Of a stretch of DNA of 13,182 nt, positions 1 through 6,874 are shown piece by piece; the first letter of the stretch is position 1, and every line of letters begins with the position of its first letter. The stretch lies in the NCBI GenBank assembly GCA_034435975.1, contig DAOTWD010000093.1, positions 1 to 13,182 of the forward strand, in the 5' to 3' direction. The notes under the pieces were generated by a model. The model did not search any database and was not told the origin of the DNA. It saw only the letters and a list, made by a program, of their open reading frames with translations. Position numbers and translations under genes: made by a program. Source of the stretch: CAKZQX01 sp034435975 (lineage in GTDB: Bacteria > Chloroflexota > Chloroflexia > Chloroflexales > Chloroflexaceae).

Positions 1-846
1 ACCAGCACTCCCACCGCCCTGCCCACCAGCACCCCCACAGGAACACCGACCGAGACACCGACCGAGACACCAACCGAGACACCGACCGAGACACCGACCG
101 AGACACCGACCGAGACACCGACCGAGACACCGACCGAGACACCGACCGAGACACCGACCGAGACACCGACCAGTGTTGTACCACCTGAAATCGCATCGCT
201 CACTAAAAGCGTAGCCCCTGATTCTGGTTCTGGTGGTTCTATCGTATACACTATCCTGATAACGAACAACAACTTGAATGTACCATTTATCTATCTCAAC
301 GAGATCATAGAGTACCCTCCTGAAGGGTTCTTGATGAGCGATTGCAATCTCGAACCCGATGGTGCTGGCTTTGGAAGTTGTAGTCAAGCAGGCGGAATAG
401 CGGGTAATCCCATTTCCTGGACAGGGCTGGTGGAACTGGCCTCTCAAGAGAGTGTGAGTCTGGTTATCAGTGGCGAACTTGAGCTTGTAGACTCGAATGC
501 AACGGTCATTTGCAACCAGCAAGTTGATGTCATTATTGATGCTGGCAACGGGGTTCTTGAAACATACAGCGAGACCGGCCCATACATAACGGCTTGTTAT
601 ACGGTTAAGCCATTACCCATCACGCTCATACGTGGTGAACCACGTTATATGGTTGAGTATGTGAGTGATACACCACTGGCCAGCCCAACGCCAACCGCAA
701 CACCGACTCAGATCTTTGAGTCGGACGATTGGCCTGATACTATCATTACACCGGATGACAAATCTGACCGTGGTGAGAAACCGGTTCAATCAGGTGAACA
801 ACCTGAGCCGCGAGACAAACGGTCAGAATCAGAGGAAAAGCCATAA
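1..846 (+). CDS. Surface/secreted DUF11-like repeat protein, C-terminal part (5' truncated by window edge)
   Basis: The frame is open from base 1 to the TAA at 844-846 (281 codons), so the start and any signal peptide lie outside the window. It begins with a Thr/Pro/Ser-rich stretch and ten consecutive Thr-Glu-Thr-Pro units (bases 49-168). A segment starting near base 181 follows (EIASLTKSVAPDSGSGGSIV, then YTILITNNN), which resembles the DUF11/TIGR01451 beta-sandwich repeats of bacterial surface proteins (asymmetric 'K-x-x-x-P...G..V.YTI...N' pattern). The last 50 residues are acidic/basic low complexity (SPTPTATPT, then Asp/Glu/Lys/Arg-rich). No LPXTG motif or C-terminal membrane helix is visible, so the anchoring mode is unknown. 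Family knowledge places such modules outside the cell as stalk or adhesin parts; the exact role is inferred. Codons are more A/T-rich than in the right half of the window. Confidence 0.8.
   Translation, partial: TSTPTALPTSTPTGTPTETPTETPTETPTETPTETPTETPTETPTETPTETPTETPTSVVPPEIASLTKSVAPDSGSGGSIVYTILITNNNLNVPFIYLNEIIEYPPEGFLMSDCNLEPDGAGFGSCSQAGGIAGNPISWTGLVELASQESVSLVISGELELVDSNATVICNQQVDVIIDAGNGVLETYSETGPYITACYTVKPLPITLIRGEPRYMVEYVSDTPLASPTPTATPTQIFESDDWPDTIITPDDKSDRGEKPVQSGEQPEPRDKRSESEEKP
49..168 (+). repeat. 10 x 12-bp tandem repeat encoding Thr-Glu-Thr-Pro
   Basis: Ten uninterrupted copies of ACCGAGACACCG run in frame. The only visible substitution is CCA for CCG in the second copy. The unit is a multiple of three, so copy-number change would lengthen or shorten the linker without a frameshift. 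The near-absence of synonymous drift points to recent expansion or homogenisation by slippage or recombination. Confidence 0.95.
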
Positions 847-907
847 GAACCGGTCGAAAGCCTACCGGATGCCAGCGAAAAGTCATAGAGTGCTTGCCTT
901 CAGGTGC

Positions 908-936
908 TCCTCCCACGAGCTTTTGCCGTGAGAGGA
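908..936. terminator. Imperfect hairpin downstream of the surface-protein gene
   Basis: TCCTCCCACG (908-917) can pair with CGTGAGAGGA (927-936) with a single C/A mismatch around a 9-base loop. It lies 62 bases after the stop at 846 and is followed by ACTTTCTGCTTT rather than a clean U tract. It could be a weak terminator of the upstream gene. Because a tnpB remnant lies about 100 bases further on, it could instead be a leftover subterminal hairpin of an IS200/IS605-type element. Neither reading is secure. Confidence 0.25.
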
Positions 937-1021
937 ACTTTCTGCTTTATCCCGCTTGAGTGTGCGCTTGCACGGGCATTCGATAGATATTGGCCAATTG
1001 CTCCTGGGTGAGTTCCAGCGC

Positions 1022-1264
1022 CGTCACCTACACGACCAGAGATGGAAGGTTGGCGGCGCTGAATTGGTATAACGTGATGGGCAGTTCCATGTGCACATCA
1101 CGCAGGCGAAATCTAACCCGACGCCCGACGAGCCAACCGGATTTCTGAGAGTTGATCGTGGGATCGTCAACCTTGCGTCCGATAGTGATAGGGAGACATA
1201 CAACAAGAAAGAGGCGGCGCTGATGTTGTCGTTGTGTAACAACATCAACACCGCCTTCTGGTAG
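1022..1264 (+). pseudogene. tnpB: Decayed tnpB fragment (IS200/IS605/IS1341-type RNA-guided nuclease relic)
   Basis: In one plus-strand frame the translation reads QRWKVGGAELV, a TAA stop at 1070-1072, RDGQFHVHITQA, DEPTGFLRVDRGIVNLASDS, then a stop at 1262-1264. This matches the central strand and RuvC-I region of TnpB proteins (consensus-like 'GFLGVDLGIVNLATDSDG'). The first catalytic Asp is encoded at 1154-1156, but neighbours typical of intact TnpB are changed (Gly-Val-Asp-Leu to Arg-Val-Asp-Arg). Only about 80 of roughly 400 residues remain. The N-terminal region, RuvC-II Glu, zinc finger and RuvC-III Asp are absent. After the motif the similarity stops abruptly at about 1202 and the frame continues as YNKKEAALMLSLCNNINTAF, which I do not recognise. 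Identification rests on motif recall, not a search. Confidence 0.65.
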
Positions 1265-1308
1265 GACAATCAGATTAGTCGAAATCGATATCCCGTTTTG
1301 TTGACAAA

Positions 1309-1989
1309 CTACGGCACCGAGTCACTGCTTGTGCGCCGGATACTGCGCTCCTGTCGTTGCCATTCCTTGAGCAACGAAGCAGCCTGGGCGCTGGTGATCG
1401 CATTCGCCGGTGCCCCAAAGAGTTTCTGGGTTTCAGTATCGAGATCAACACCGTGCTCCTGAGCCAGTTTGATCAAAGCATGAAGCTGGCGCTCCGTAAT
1501 CAGCGATACTTCAGCGTCTGCTCGTGCAGTTGTAGTACGATTACCGTCTGGATAAAGCGAGCGTTCTTCAGCCAGTTTCTTGAGTTTATCAATAAAACTC
1601 GATGCCTGCCCTTTCGTCATGTTTACTATCTCGACGCCTTGATCATAGGCAAAGGTTGCCAGTTGCTCCCCTGTCCAATGAAGATCTTCCTGCAAGGCAG
1701 CAATATAGTGGCGTTGTTTTTCGCTCGCCGGTGCATCAGGATCACGGACAACAACCGGGCTTGCTGGAGGCTGTTGCGTCTCGCGCACAAGGGCTACCTG
1801 GTTGTCCAGCGCCTCGCGTTGTGCCTGATAGATGCGCCAGCCTAGGGCTACGGCTTGCTGTATGTCCTCATCGCCGGCATCAAGCGGCAAGGTAATACTC
1901 TCTTCCAGCGTGATAAAATCCTCACCGAGGCGAATGGCAGCACGATAGGTGCGCGTAATAGAGCGTTCCTCATCACGTGGTGTAGTCAT
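1309..1989 (-). CDS. Unrecognised 226-residue protein with an internally duplicated KQ...QAS motif
   Basis: It starts with ATG at 1989-1987 and is preceded by a good ribosome-binding site on the minus strand (ACAGGAG, 8 bases upstream). Residues 10-70 form an alpha/beta-looking N-terminal module (YRAAIRLGEDFITLEESITL), followed by a Pro-rich linker (73-88). Two related units then occur: residues 88-141 (ASEKQRHYIAALQ ... MTKGQASSFIDKLKKL) and 164-213 (ITERQLHALIKLAQ ... ITSAQAASLLKEWQRQ). Each has a 'T/S-E-[KR]-Q' helix start, a variable middle, and 'T-x-x-Q-A-[AS]-S-x-[IL]' near the end. Similar short modules occur in phage- and plasmid-borne proteins of unknown role, which is a weak family-level impression. 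No catalytic motif, signal peptide or membrane helix is seen. The neighbouring tnpB relic suggests a region of gene turnover. Function is unknown. Confidence 0.75.
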   Translation of the reverse strand: MTTPRDEERSITRTYRAAIRLGEDFITLEESITLPLDAGDEDIQQAVALGWRIYQAQREALDNQVALVRETQQPPASPVVVRDPDAPASEKQRHYIAALQEDLHWTGEQLATFAYDQGVEIVNMTKGQASSFIDKLKKLAEERSLYPDGNRTTTARADAEVSLITERQLHALIKLAQEHGVDLDTETQKLFGAPANAITSAQAASLLKEWQRQERSIRRTSSDSVP

Positions 1990-2023
1990 GGAGGGTCTCC
2001 TGTCTGGTACATACCGGTACGAT

Positions 2024-2045
2024 CATCCATAGGATGCTATGGATG
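2024..2045. repeat. Inverted repeat upstream of the 226-residue gene
   Basis: CATCCATAG (2024-2032) and CTATGGATG (2037-2045) are perfect reverse complements around GATG. The element lies 35-56 bases upstream of the minus-strand start codon at 1989, so it falls in the promoter or 5' leader of that gene. It could be a protein-binding operator or an RNA hairpin in the leader. No T tract follows on either strand, so it is not a typical terminator. Confidence 0.5.
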
Positions 2046-2241
2046 CTACTCCGACTGATGGTTATACTTCGTCCCAACGTTTGTTCTCTCTGTCATCCGG
2101 CCTGCTTATTGCAGGAGGAATACCAATTTGACCTGGATCTTCCGCATCCTCTGGTTCGTCTTCTCCTTTTTTTTATGCAAGAACGGACGCGGCGGTCTGA
2201 TCAACGTGCCTTTTCGCCTGCGGCAGAGCGGTAGGGGATCT

Positions 2242-2266
2242 TCTTTTTTTCAAATTGAAAAAAAGA
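2242..2266. repeat. A/T-tract palindrome
   Basis: TCTTTTTTTCAA (2242-2253) and TTGAAAAAAAGA (2255-2266) are perfect 12-base arms around a single A. The flanks GGGA and TCCC add partial complementarity. The T7 and A7 tracts make it symmetrical on both strands. It could act as a bidirectional transcription stop or a bent-DNA protein site. The stem is GC-poor, unlike a canonical rho-independent terminator. Confidence 0.45.
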
Positions 2267-2570
2267 GTCCCTTCCACGCGGCCGTAGGCGAAAAAGACGT
2301 GGTGTATGCGCGACCGTGTCACCGGTGCTCAGCACAAGAACATGCGGAAGGTTCAAGTCGAAACGGTATAAGCAGTTTCATCTCTATTATAGCACAAAGG
2401 TTCTCTATCTGCAACCTGAAACCAGGACGGATGGCGCTATTGGAGCGCACGGTGAAAGAGATTATACGGCGTTCTCAAATTCCTATCAGCAGCAAGAAAT
2501 ACGGGAAGACCATTGCGGTGCAATCACGGGGTCTGTGAATCAATCAAAACCATGGTTCACAGTGGTATAA

Positions 2571-2602
2571 TTGGCACATCAACCGGTTGAGTGGTTTATA
2601 AT
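2571..2602 (+). promoter_or_regulatory. Promoter with 20-bp spacer containing a 12-bp palindrome
   Basis: TTGGCA (2571-2576) and a perfect TATAAT (2597-2602) are separated by 20 bases. The spacer holds the perfect palindrome TCAACCGGTTGA (2579-2590), nearly centred in it. Over-long 19-20-bp spacers with a central dyad are the hallmark of promoters controlled by MerR-family activators. A second TATAAT (2566-2571) abuts the -35 box but lacks a good -35 of its own. The expected transcription start near 2609 would serve the GH13-like gene. The MerR reading is inferred from spacing only; no MerR-family gene is in the window. Confidence 0.45.
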
Positions 2603-2657
2603 AAGGCCCACGCGATCAGCATAGCGCCAGATTGGCCCTACGATACTGTTCCCGCTT

Positions 2658-4937
2658 TTGCGTGACGTTACTGTAACCAGATTCTGTATGTATGTGTTAC
2701 CGAATGCACAGGTTGAGACAAAACTGAACGTGTCCGTTTTTACGTTACAAGAGACCCTGCGACTGATCACTGTCCGCACAGCAGTCCTGGAACTGGTGTG
2801 GTCACGTGAGGATGGGGCATTACAGGGATTGCGGCGACTCACCGCATCTGGCATCATGAGATATGGCCCACCACAAACTGCGGTCGATGTGGCGCTGAAC
2901 GGGCCAGATCGATGGCTGTCCTCCCGGTTCTTTGCGCGCTATCTGACACATCAATGCCAGGAACACGATGGCGCAATTGAGATGACCATCAGTATTGGCC
3001 TGGGATTACTCAAACTGTATGACTGCTATCGGATTACGGATGACCTGGTGGCACGTCGAATATCGATCCAGAATGTGGATACCCAGCACATCCGAATCTA
3101 TGGCTTGCGGATGCTGATCCCGCACGTCCGCGTTGGGGAGCGCGAGCCATGTTATTTCGAGTCACCCGGCAATAGTGTGCGCCCTCACGTGGCACTTGAT
3201 ATTGCTGCCGAACAACGGCATGATGTCCGTCCACGACGCTTCTTTACACCGGGCTTGAACCAAGGACGCGTATTTGAGCCAGCACCATCTTATGGACCCG
3301 GTCTGCTGGCGCTACATACCGATGGGCAAACCGATACCAGTTCACCGGAAACATTGCTGTGCTGGTATTTTTCGGATGTCGAGTCTGCAGTACCGTTTAT
3401 GGATGGCACACCAGGTGATCCACCTTTATCAACGCCCACCGTCTCAATTGGGCACGAAGTGGGCCTGGCCGGATGGTTAGCACCAGAAGAGCGATTAACC
3501 GGCGGGACACAATATCTGCTCTTGCGTCCCGAACCCTGGATCGAAGCGCGCAAAACCTTTCAGCAAACCTGGGAACTGATAGGAGTACGCGCACCCGATG
3601 ATCAGGCCGCATGGGTGAAAGACGCGGTCATTTATGAAACCCATCCGGCGTTACACGGTGGATTTGTCGAACTGGCCCGGGAATTGCCTCGGTTGGCAAC
3701 GCTGGGCATAAACACCCTGGTTTTACTCCCCATCTGGAGCTTTGCCAATCCCGGTCGGCGGCTATGGGATGGGAATTGGAGTGCGTCGGGCAGTCCCTAT
3801 GCCATCCGCGATCTAGATGTACTTGATCCTATGCTGGGCACGGCAGACGATCTCTGTGATCTGGTGACAACGGCGCATAACCTACAGATGCGAGTACTGA
3901 TTGACTTCGCGGTACAGGGGTGTGCAGCCGGTTCACGCTATGTACTAGAACATCCGGACTGGTTCATTAAAGATGAGACGGGCGACTTTTCGACCACGCA
4001 GTGCCCCGGGACACCGTTGCGGTTTATGGACTACTATAGCTTCGATTGGAAGAACACGGAACTCCAGGACTACTTGCACAACTGGGCCTTAACCCAGGTT
4101 CAACGCTACGACATCGATGGCTTTCGCATCATTGCACCCGCCAGTACCACTCTGAACTGGACAGGGAATCCTGCACATCATGCCAGTGCTGCCAACCTGG
4201 GTCTGCTGCCGCTCTTGCGCCGGTTGCGACAGAATATGCGCCAGATCAAAAGCTCCTCTGCGCTCCTGTGTGGACTGGCCGGGCCGCTGTATACCGAACT
4301 GCACGATGCGTGCTATGATTATCTCGTCCATCATATGTTTGTGCATCTGGCGCTCAACCGTATCTCACCCGCAGAACTGGGTACCTACCTGTCGGACTAT
4401 ATGCACATCCTACCACCAGGGATGACCCGCATCTGCTTTACTGAAAAACACGATACCTGCGATGTCAATCCGCTTGTTGACGGGTTACGTGGCTCACGCA
4501 TCAGCCGTATGCTCTTAACGGGAATGGTATTGTGTGGCTTTATTCCGGCACTATGGGCTGGACAGGAACAGGGCGAAGAACGAATATTGACGACCTTATT
4601 CCGAGTGCGCCGTGACTATCCGGTGTTACGGTATGGTGATGTACTCTACAATGTCGTGTGGTGCGACTCCCCCCAGGTGTTCGCGGTAGTGCGCACACTT
4701 GATACGACCTATGTGATCGGGTTGCTGAATGTCAGTCCCTATAAACAAACTGTGACGTTAAGCCTGCCAGTTGATCAGTGGCAGTTAGACGCCACCACGT
4801 ATCGTCTACGCGAGTTGTTAACCGGGGTCATATGGCAAGAAGACGGGCGATCGACCTGGCGTAGGATCGAATTACAGCGATTGCGCCTGACCCTGGATCC
4901 TTTTCAGGCCTATTGTCTGGCCCTGGAGCCACAATGA
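2658..4937 (+). CDS. GH13 (alpha-amylase-fold) protein with lost catalytic residues, probable pseudoenzyme
   Basis: Up to 759 residues are encoded from TTG at 2658; ATG at 2688 is an alternative start and no clear ribosome-binding site decides. Residues 20-310 form a beta-rich N-terminal domain (LVWSREDGALQGLRRL, mutarotase-like in flavour). A GH13 barrel begins at KDAVIYETHP (321-330), and a beta domain C closes the protein (about 670-759). Barrel landmarks are present: VLIDFAVQG (413-421, region I), DIDGFRIIAPA (485-495, region II), LLCGLAGP (536-543, region III), FTEKHDT (594-600, region IV) and GQEQGEE with RVRRDYPVLRYGD. In active GH13 enzymes region II carries the nucleophile Asp and region III the acid Glu. 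Here these positions are Ile492 (ATT, 4131-4133) and Leu540 (CTG, 4275-4277). Region I lacks its Asn-His pair and region IV has Lys for Asn, while Arg490, His598 and Asp599 remain. Hydrolysis is therefore unlikely; carbohydrate binding or a structural role is inferred. No signal peptide is seen. Confidence 0.85.
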   Translation: MRDVTVTRFCMYVLPNAQVETKLNVSVFTLQETLRLITVRTAVLELVWSREDGALQGLRRLTASGIMRYGPPQTAVDVALNGPDRWLSSRFFARYLTHQCQEHDGAIEMTISIGLGLLKLYDCYRITDDLVARRISIQNVDTQHIRIYGLRMLIPHVRVGEREPCYFESPGNSVRPHVALDIAAEQRHDVRPRRFFTPGLNQGRVFEPAPSYGPGLLALHTDGQTDTSSPETLLCWYFSDVESAVPFMDGTPGDPPLSTPTVSIGHEVGLAGWLAPEERLTGGTQYLLLRPEPWIEARKTFQQTWELIGVRAPDDQAAWVKDAVIYETHPALHGGFVELARELPRLATLGINTLVLLPIWSFANPGRRLWDGNWSASGSPYAIRDLDVLDPMLGTADDLCDLVTTAHNLQMRVLIDFAVQGCAAGSRYVLEHPDWFIKDETGDFSTTQCPGTPLRFMDYYSFDWKNTELQDYLHNWALTQVQRYDIDGFRIIAPASTTLNWTGNPAHHASAANLGLLPLLRRLRQNMRQIKSSSALLCGLAGPLYTELHDACYDYLVHHMFVHLALNRISPAELGTYLSDYMHILPPGMTRICFTEKHDTCDVNPLVDGLRGSRISRMLLTGMVLCGFIPALWAGQEQGEERILTTLFRVRRDYPVLRYGDVLYNVVWCDSPQVFAVVRTLDTTYVIGLLNVSPYKQTVTLSLPVDQWQLDATTYRLRELLTGVIWQEDGRSTWRRIELQRLRLTLDPFQAYCLALEPQ

Positions 4938-4958
4938 TGGGCACCCAGGAGCCACAAT
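4925..4958. repeat. 11-bp direct repeat across the GH13-like gene stop
   Basis: GGAGCCACAAT occurs at 4925-4935 and again at 4948-4958. The first copy runs into the TGA stop codon of the GH13-like gene. It looks like a small local duplication; no function is evident. Confidence 0.4.
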
Positions 4959-5091
4959 CCAGCGCAATCTGCTTGAGCGCAACCTGCTGCCATGGATGCG
5001 CTGCGCATTGTATCGCTCTATGTGCGTATTACGGCAACCTGCGGTACAATAGGACATAAGGTCTTTGAGCGATACGTTTGTGACTTGATCT

Positions 5092-5115
5092 CCCAACGAT
5101 GTCCCGATAGTTGGG
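5092..5115 (+). other. Small hairpin in the leader of the deacetylase-like gene
   Basis: CCCAAC (5092-5097) pairs with GTTGGG (5110-5115) around a 12-base loop, about 20 bases upstream of the ATG pair at 5136-5141 and just before the weak TAGG ribosome-binding site. It could modulate translation. A 6-bp stem of this kind is also expected by chance. Confidence 0.25.
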
Positions 5116-5138
5116 CAGTGAGTAGTAGGCGCACAATG

Positions 5139-6197
5139 ATGACAACAGCTATTCTCACGGATGAGCGGTATGCTGCACACACCTATCCAGGCCATGTCGA
5201 GCGTGCCGAACGCTTATTTGCAATCGACAAGGCGCTTGATGCGAGTGAACTCCGGGATGACGTATTACTTATTGCGCCACGTGTGGCCCGGCTAACCGAG
5301 TTAACTGCAATTCACACCCCCGCCTTTTTGCAGTCGATCGAGCGTTTTGGTACCCACGGTGGTGGCAGTCTTGACCCAGATACCTATATGAATGAATCGT
5401 CATGGGAGGTGGCAACCTTGTCCGCCGGCGCGGCGTTGCGTGCCGTAGAAGCGGTGATGGGCGGTGAATGCCAGAATGCATTTTCACTAGCTCGTCCACC
5501 TGGTCATCATGCGACGGCCAATCAGGCCATGGGGTTTTGTTTGCTCAACAATATTGCCATCGCTGCCCGCTATGCACTCGATCAGTTTGGCCTGGAACGG
5601 GTCGCCATTGTTGACTATGATGTTCATCATGGCAATGGCACCCAGGATATCTTTTATCAGGAGCCGCGTGTATTGTTTTGCTCAACCCATGCCTGGCCGT
5701 GTTATCCCGGAACCGGCCCGGCGACTGATATCGGGGCCGGGCCGGGCAGCGGTACGACGCTGAATGTGCCATTACCTGTGGGTGTGGGCGATAAGGGGTA
5801 TATCCAGGTCTTTGAACGAGTGATCGTACCCGCCTTGCGCCACTGGCGCCCTCAGCTGATCCTCGTCTCGGCTGGATACGACGCGCACTGGAGCGACCCT
5901 ATCGGCCCGATGGTTCTTTCAGTTGCAGGCTATGCGCAATTGACGCGTATGTTGTATGAGAGCGCAGCCGAATTGTGTGCGGGCCGCCTGATCCTGGTGT
6001 TAGAAGGGGGGTATAACCTGGAGGCCCTCGGTGCCTGTGTGGTGGCTGCATTGCGCGTGTTACTAGGGCGCGATCCGGGCAAAGATCCGTTAGGGGTGAT
6101 TACAGCCCCCGCTCCAGATGTGAGTGGGGTTATTGCCCAGTTATTGGGTCGTCATCCCCTCTTTGTGTCCGCACATCGTTCAGCTACTGAAGCGTAA
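5139..6197 (+). CDS. Histone deacetylase / AcuC / acetylpolyamine amidohydrolase family protein
   Basis: The protein has 352 residues from ATG 5139; the adjacent ATG at 5136 is equally possible. A longer frame starting at 4992 adds 49 residues that do not look like this family, so I reject it. The protein begins TDERYAAHTYPGHVERAERL, the usual first motif. RPPGHHA (119-125) supplies the active-site His pair 123/124. DYDVHHGNGTQ (159-169) gives zinc ligands Asp161 and His163, SAGYDAH (244-250) gives the third ligand Asp248, and EGGY (289-292) the catalytic Tyr292. All active-site positions are intact, so it should be a working cytoplasmic zinc-dependent deacetylase of acetyl-lysine or acetylated polyamines; the substrate cannot be told from sequence. 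It follows the GH13-like gene after a 200-base gap, and hisH starts only 9 bases after its stop, suggesting cotranscription. Confidence 0.93.
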   Translation: MTTAILTDERYAAHTYPGHVERAERLFAIDKALDASELRDDVLLIAPRVARLTELTAIHTPAFLQSIERFGTHGGGSLDPDTYMNESSWEVATLSAGAALRAVEAVMGGECQNAFSLARPPGHHATANQAMGFCLLNNIAIAARYALDQFGLERVAIVDYDVHHGNGTQDIFYQEPRVLFCSTHAWPCYPGTGPATDIGAGPGSGTTLNVPLPVGVGDKGYIQVFERVIVPALRHWRPQLILVSAGYDAHWSDPIGPMVLSVAGYAQLTRMLYESAAELCAGRLILVLEGGYNLEALGACVVAALRVLLGRDPGKDPLGVITAPAPDVSGVIAQLLGRHPLFVSAHRSATEA

Positions 6198-6206
6198 TGA
6201 GTTGTT

Positions 6207-6830
6207 ATGACCATTGCAGTGATTAATTATGGCGCAGGGAATCTGCCCAACGTCGTGCGTGCGCTTAGACATGTTGGCGCACAACTGGAAATAACCGATG
6301 ACCCGACGGTGGTGCAGGCCGCCCCGTCCATCGTATTACCGGGCGTCGGCGCTACCCAGGATACGATGCACAGTCTTGAACGATTGGGCATCGCCCAGAT
6401 CCTGCCGCAAGTGATTGCCAGTGGGCGGCCGTTTCTGGGCATTTGTGTTGGCATGCAGGTGCTGTGTAGCGAGAGTGAAGAGTTTGGGCGGCATCAGTGC
6501 TTGAATGTACTACCCGGTGTGGTGCAACGCTTGCCTGGTGGCCAGAAGGTACCCCAGATTGGCTGGAATCAGGTGTGTTATACCGACACCTATACGTCGC
6601 ATCCACTTTTTGCGGATATTCCCAGCGGCAGTCATTTTTATTTTGTCCATTCCTTTTACTGTAACCTGGTTGATCACACACCGGTGGCCGGCACCACCGA
6701 CTATGGCCTGTGGTTTCCATCAGTGGTGATCCGCAATAGTCTGGCCGCAGTGCAGTTTCATCCTGAAAAGAGTGGGCACTGCGGGTTGCAACTCTTACGT
6801 AATTTTGTAACAATGTGTCGTTCCGCATAG
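6207..6830 (+). CDS. hisH: Imidazole glycerol phosphate synthase, glutamine amidotransferase subunit HisH
   Basis: The 207-residue length is normal for HisH. It begins MTIAVINYGAGNLPNVVRAL, the family start. This class I glutaminase hydrolyses glutamine and passes ammonia to HisF, which forms imidazole glycerol phosphate and AICAR in histidine biosynthesis. The catalytic triad is visible: Cys80 in FLGICVGMQ (77-84; Val replaces the usual Leu), and His185 and Glu187 in QFHPEKSG (183-190). LPGVG (44-48, oxyanion region) and VPQIGWN (115-121) are also conserved. Its ATG is 9 bases after the deacetylase stop with no strong Shine-Dalgarno, so it is probably translated from the same mRNA. The partner gene hisF is not in the window. 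Confidence 0.96.
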   Translation: MTIAVINYGAGNLPNVVRALRHVGAQLEITDDPTVVQAAPSIVLPGVGATQDTMHSLERLGIAQILPQVIASGRPFLGICVGMQVLCSESEEFGRHQCLNVLPGVVQRLPGGQKVPQIGWNQVCYTDTYTSHPLFADIPSGSHFYFVHSFYCNLVDHTPVAGTTDYGLWFPSVVIRNSLAAVQFHPEKSGHCGLQLLRNFVTMCRSA

Positions 6831-6874
6831 AGGCATACTCCTTGCTCTCTTGATGAACGATGCTGGATATGCTC

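Larger units (their letters stand above)
1990..2657. other. Long intergenic region without a convincing gene
   Basis: About 670 bases separate the minus-strand 226-residue gene from the GH13-like gene. Open frames up to 136 codons exist here, but their translations are compositionally odd (Arg/Ser/Cys-rich, no family resemblance) and overlap each other, so I call none of them genes. The stretch holds a 9-bp-arm hairpin at 2024-2045, an A/T palindrome at 2242-2266 and a promoter-like element at 2571-2602, described separately. The rest shows nothing I can name. Confidence 0.6.

Noticed and set aside
49..168. Short regular repeats reminiscent of a CRISPR array
   Set aside because: The 12-base units are contiguous with no spacers and translate in frame to Thr-Glu-Thr-Pro inside a surface protein.
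962..973. GTGC-GCTT-GCAC mini-hairpin
   Set aside because: A 4-bp stem is expected often by chance and has no supporting context.
947..1027. Minus-strand 26-codon frame starting GTG, reading ALELTQEQLANIYRMPVQAH
   Set aside because: It looks protein-like and could be a fragment of a helix-containing gene, but it is short, has no clear start signal and runs opposite to the tnpB relic; there is not enough to call a gene.
2350..2366. GGTTCAAGTCG, resembling a tRNA T-loop
   Set aside because: The flanking bases do not form the 5-bp T stem, and no acceptor or anticodon arm can be found around it.
2128..2538. 136-codon plus-strand open frame in the intergenic region
   Set aside because: Composition is Arg/Ser/Cys-rich and uneven, the frame overlaps other equally poor frames, and nothing resembles a family or has a convincing ribosome-binding site.
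4992..5138. Upstream extension of the deacetylase-like protein by 49 residues
   Set aside because: The added residues (Cys- and Arg-rich) do not fit the family, whose first conserved block begins right after the ATG pair at 5136-5141.
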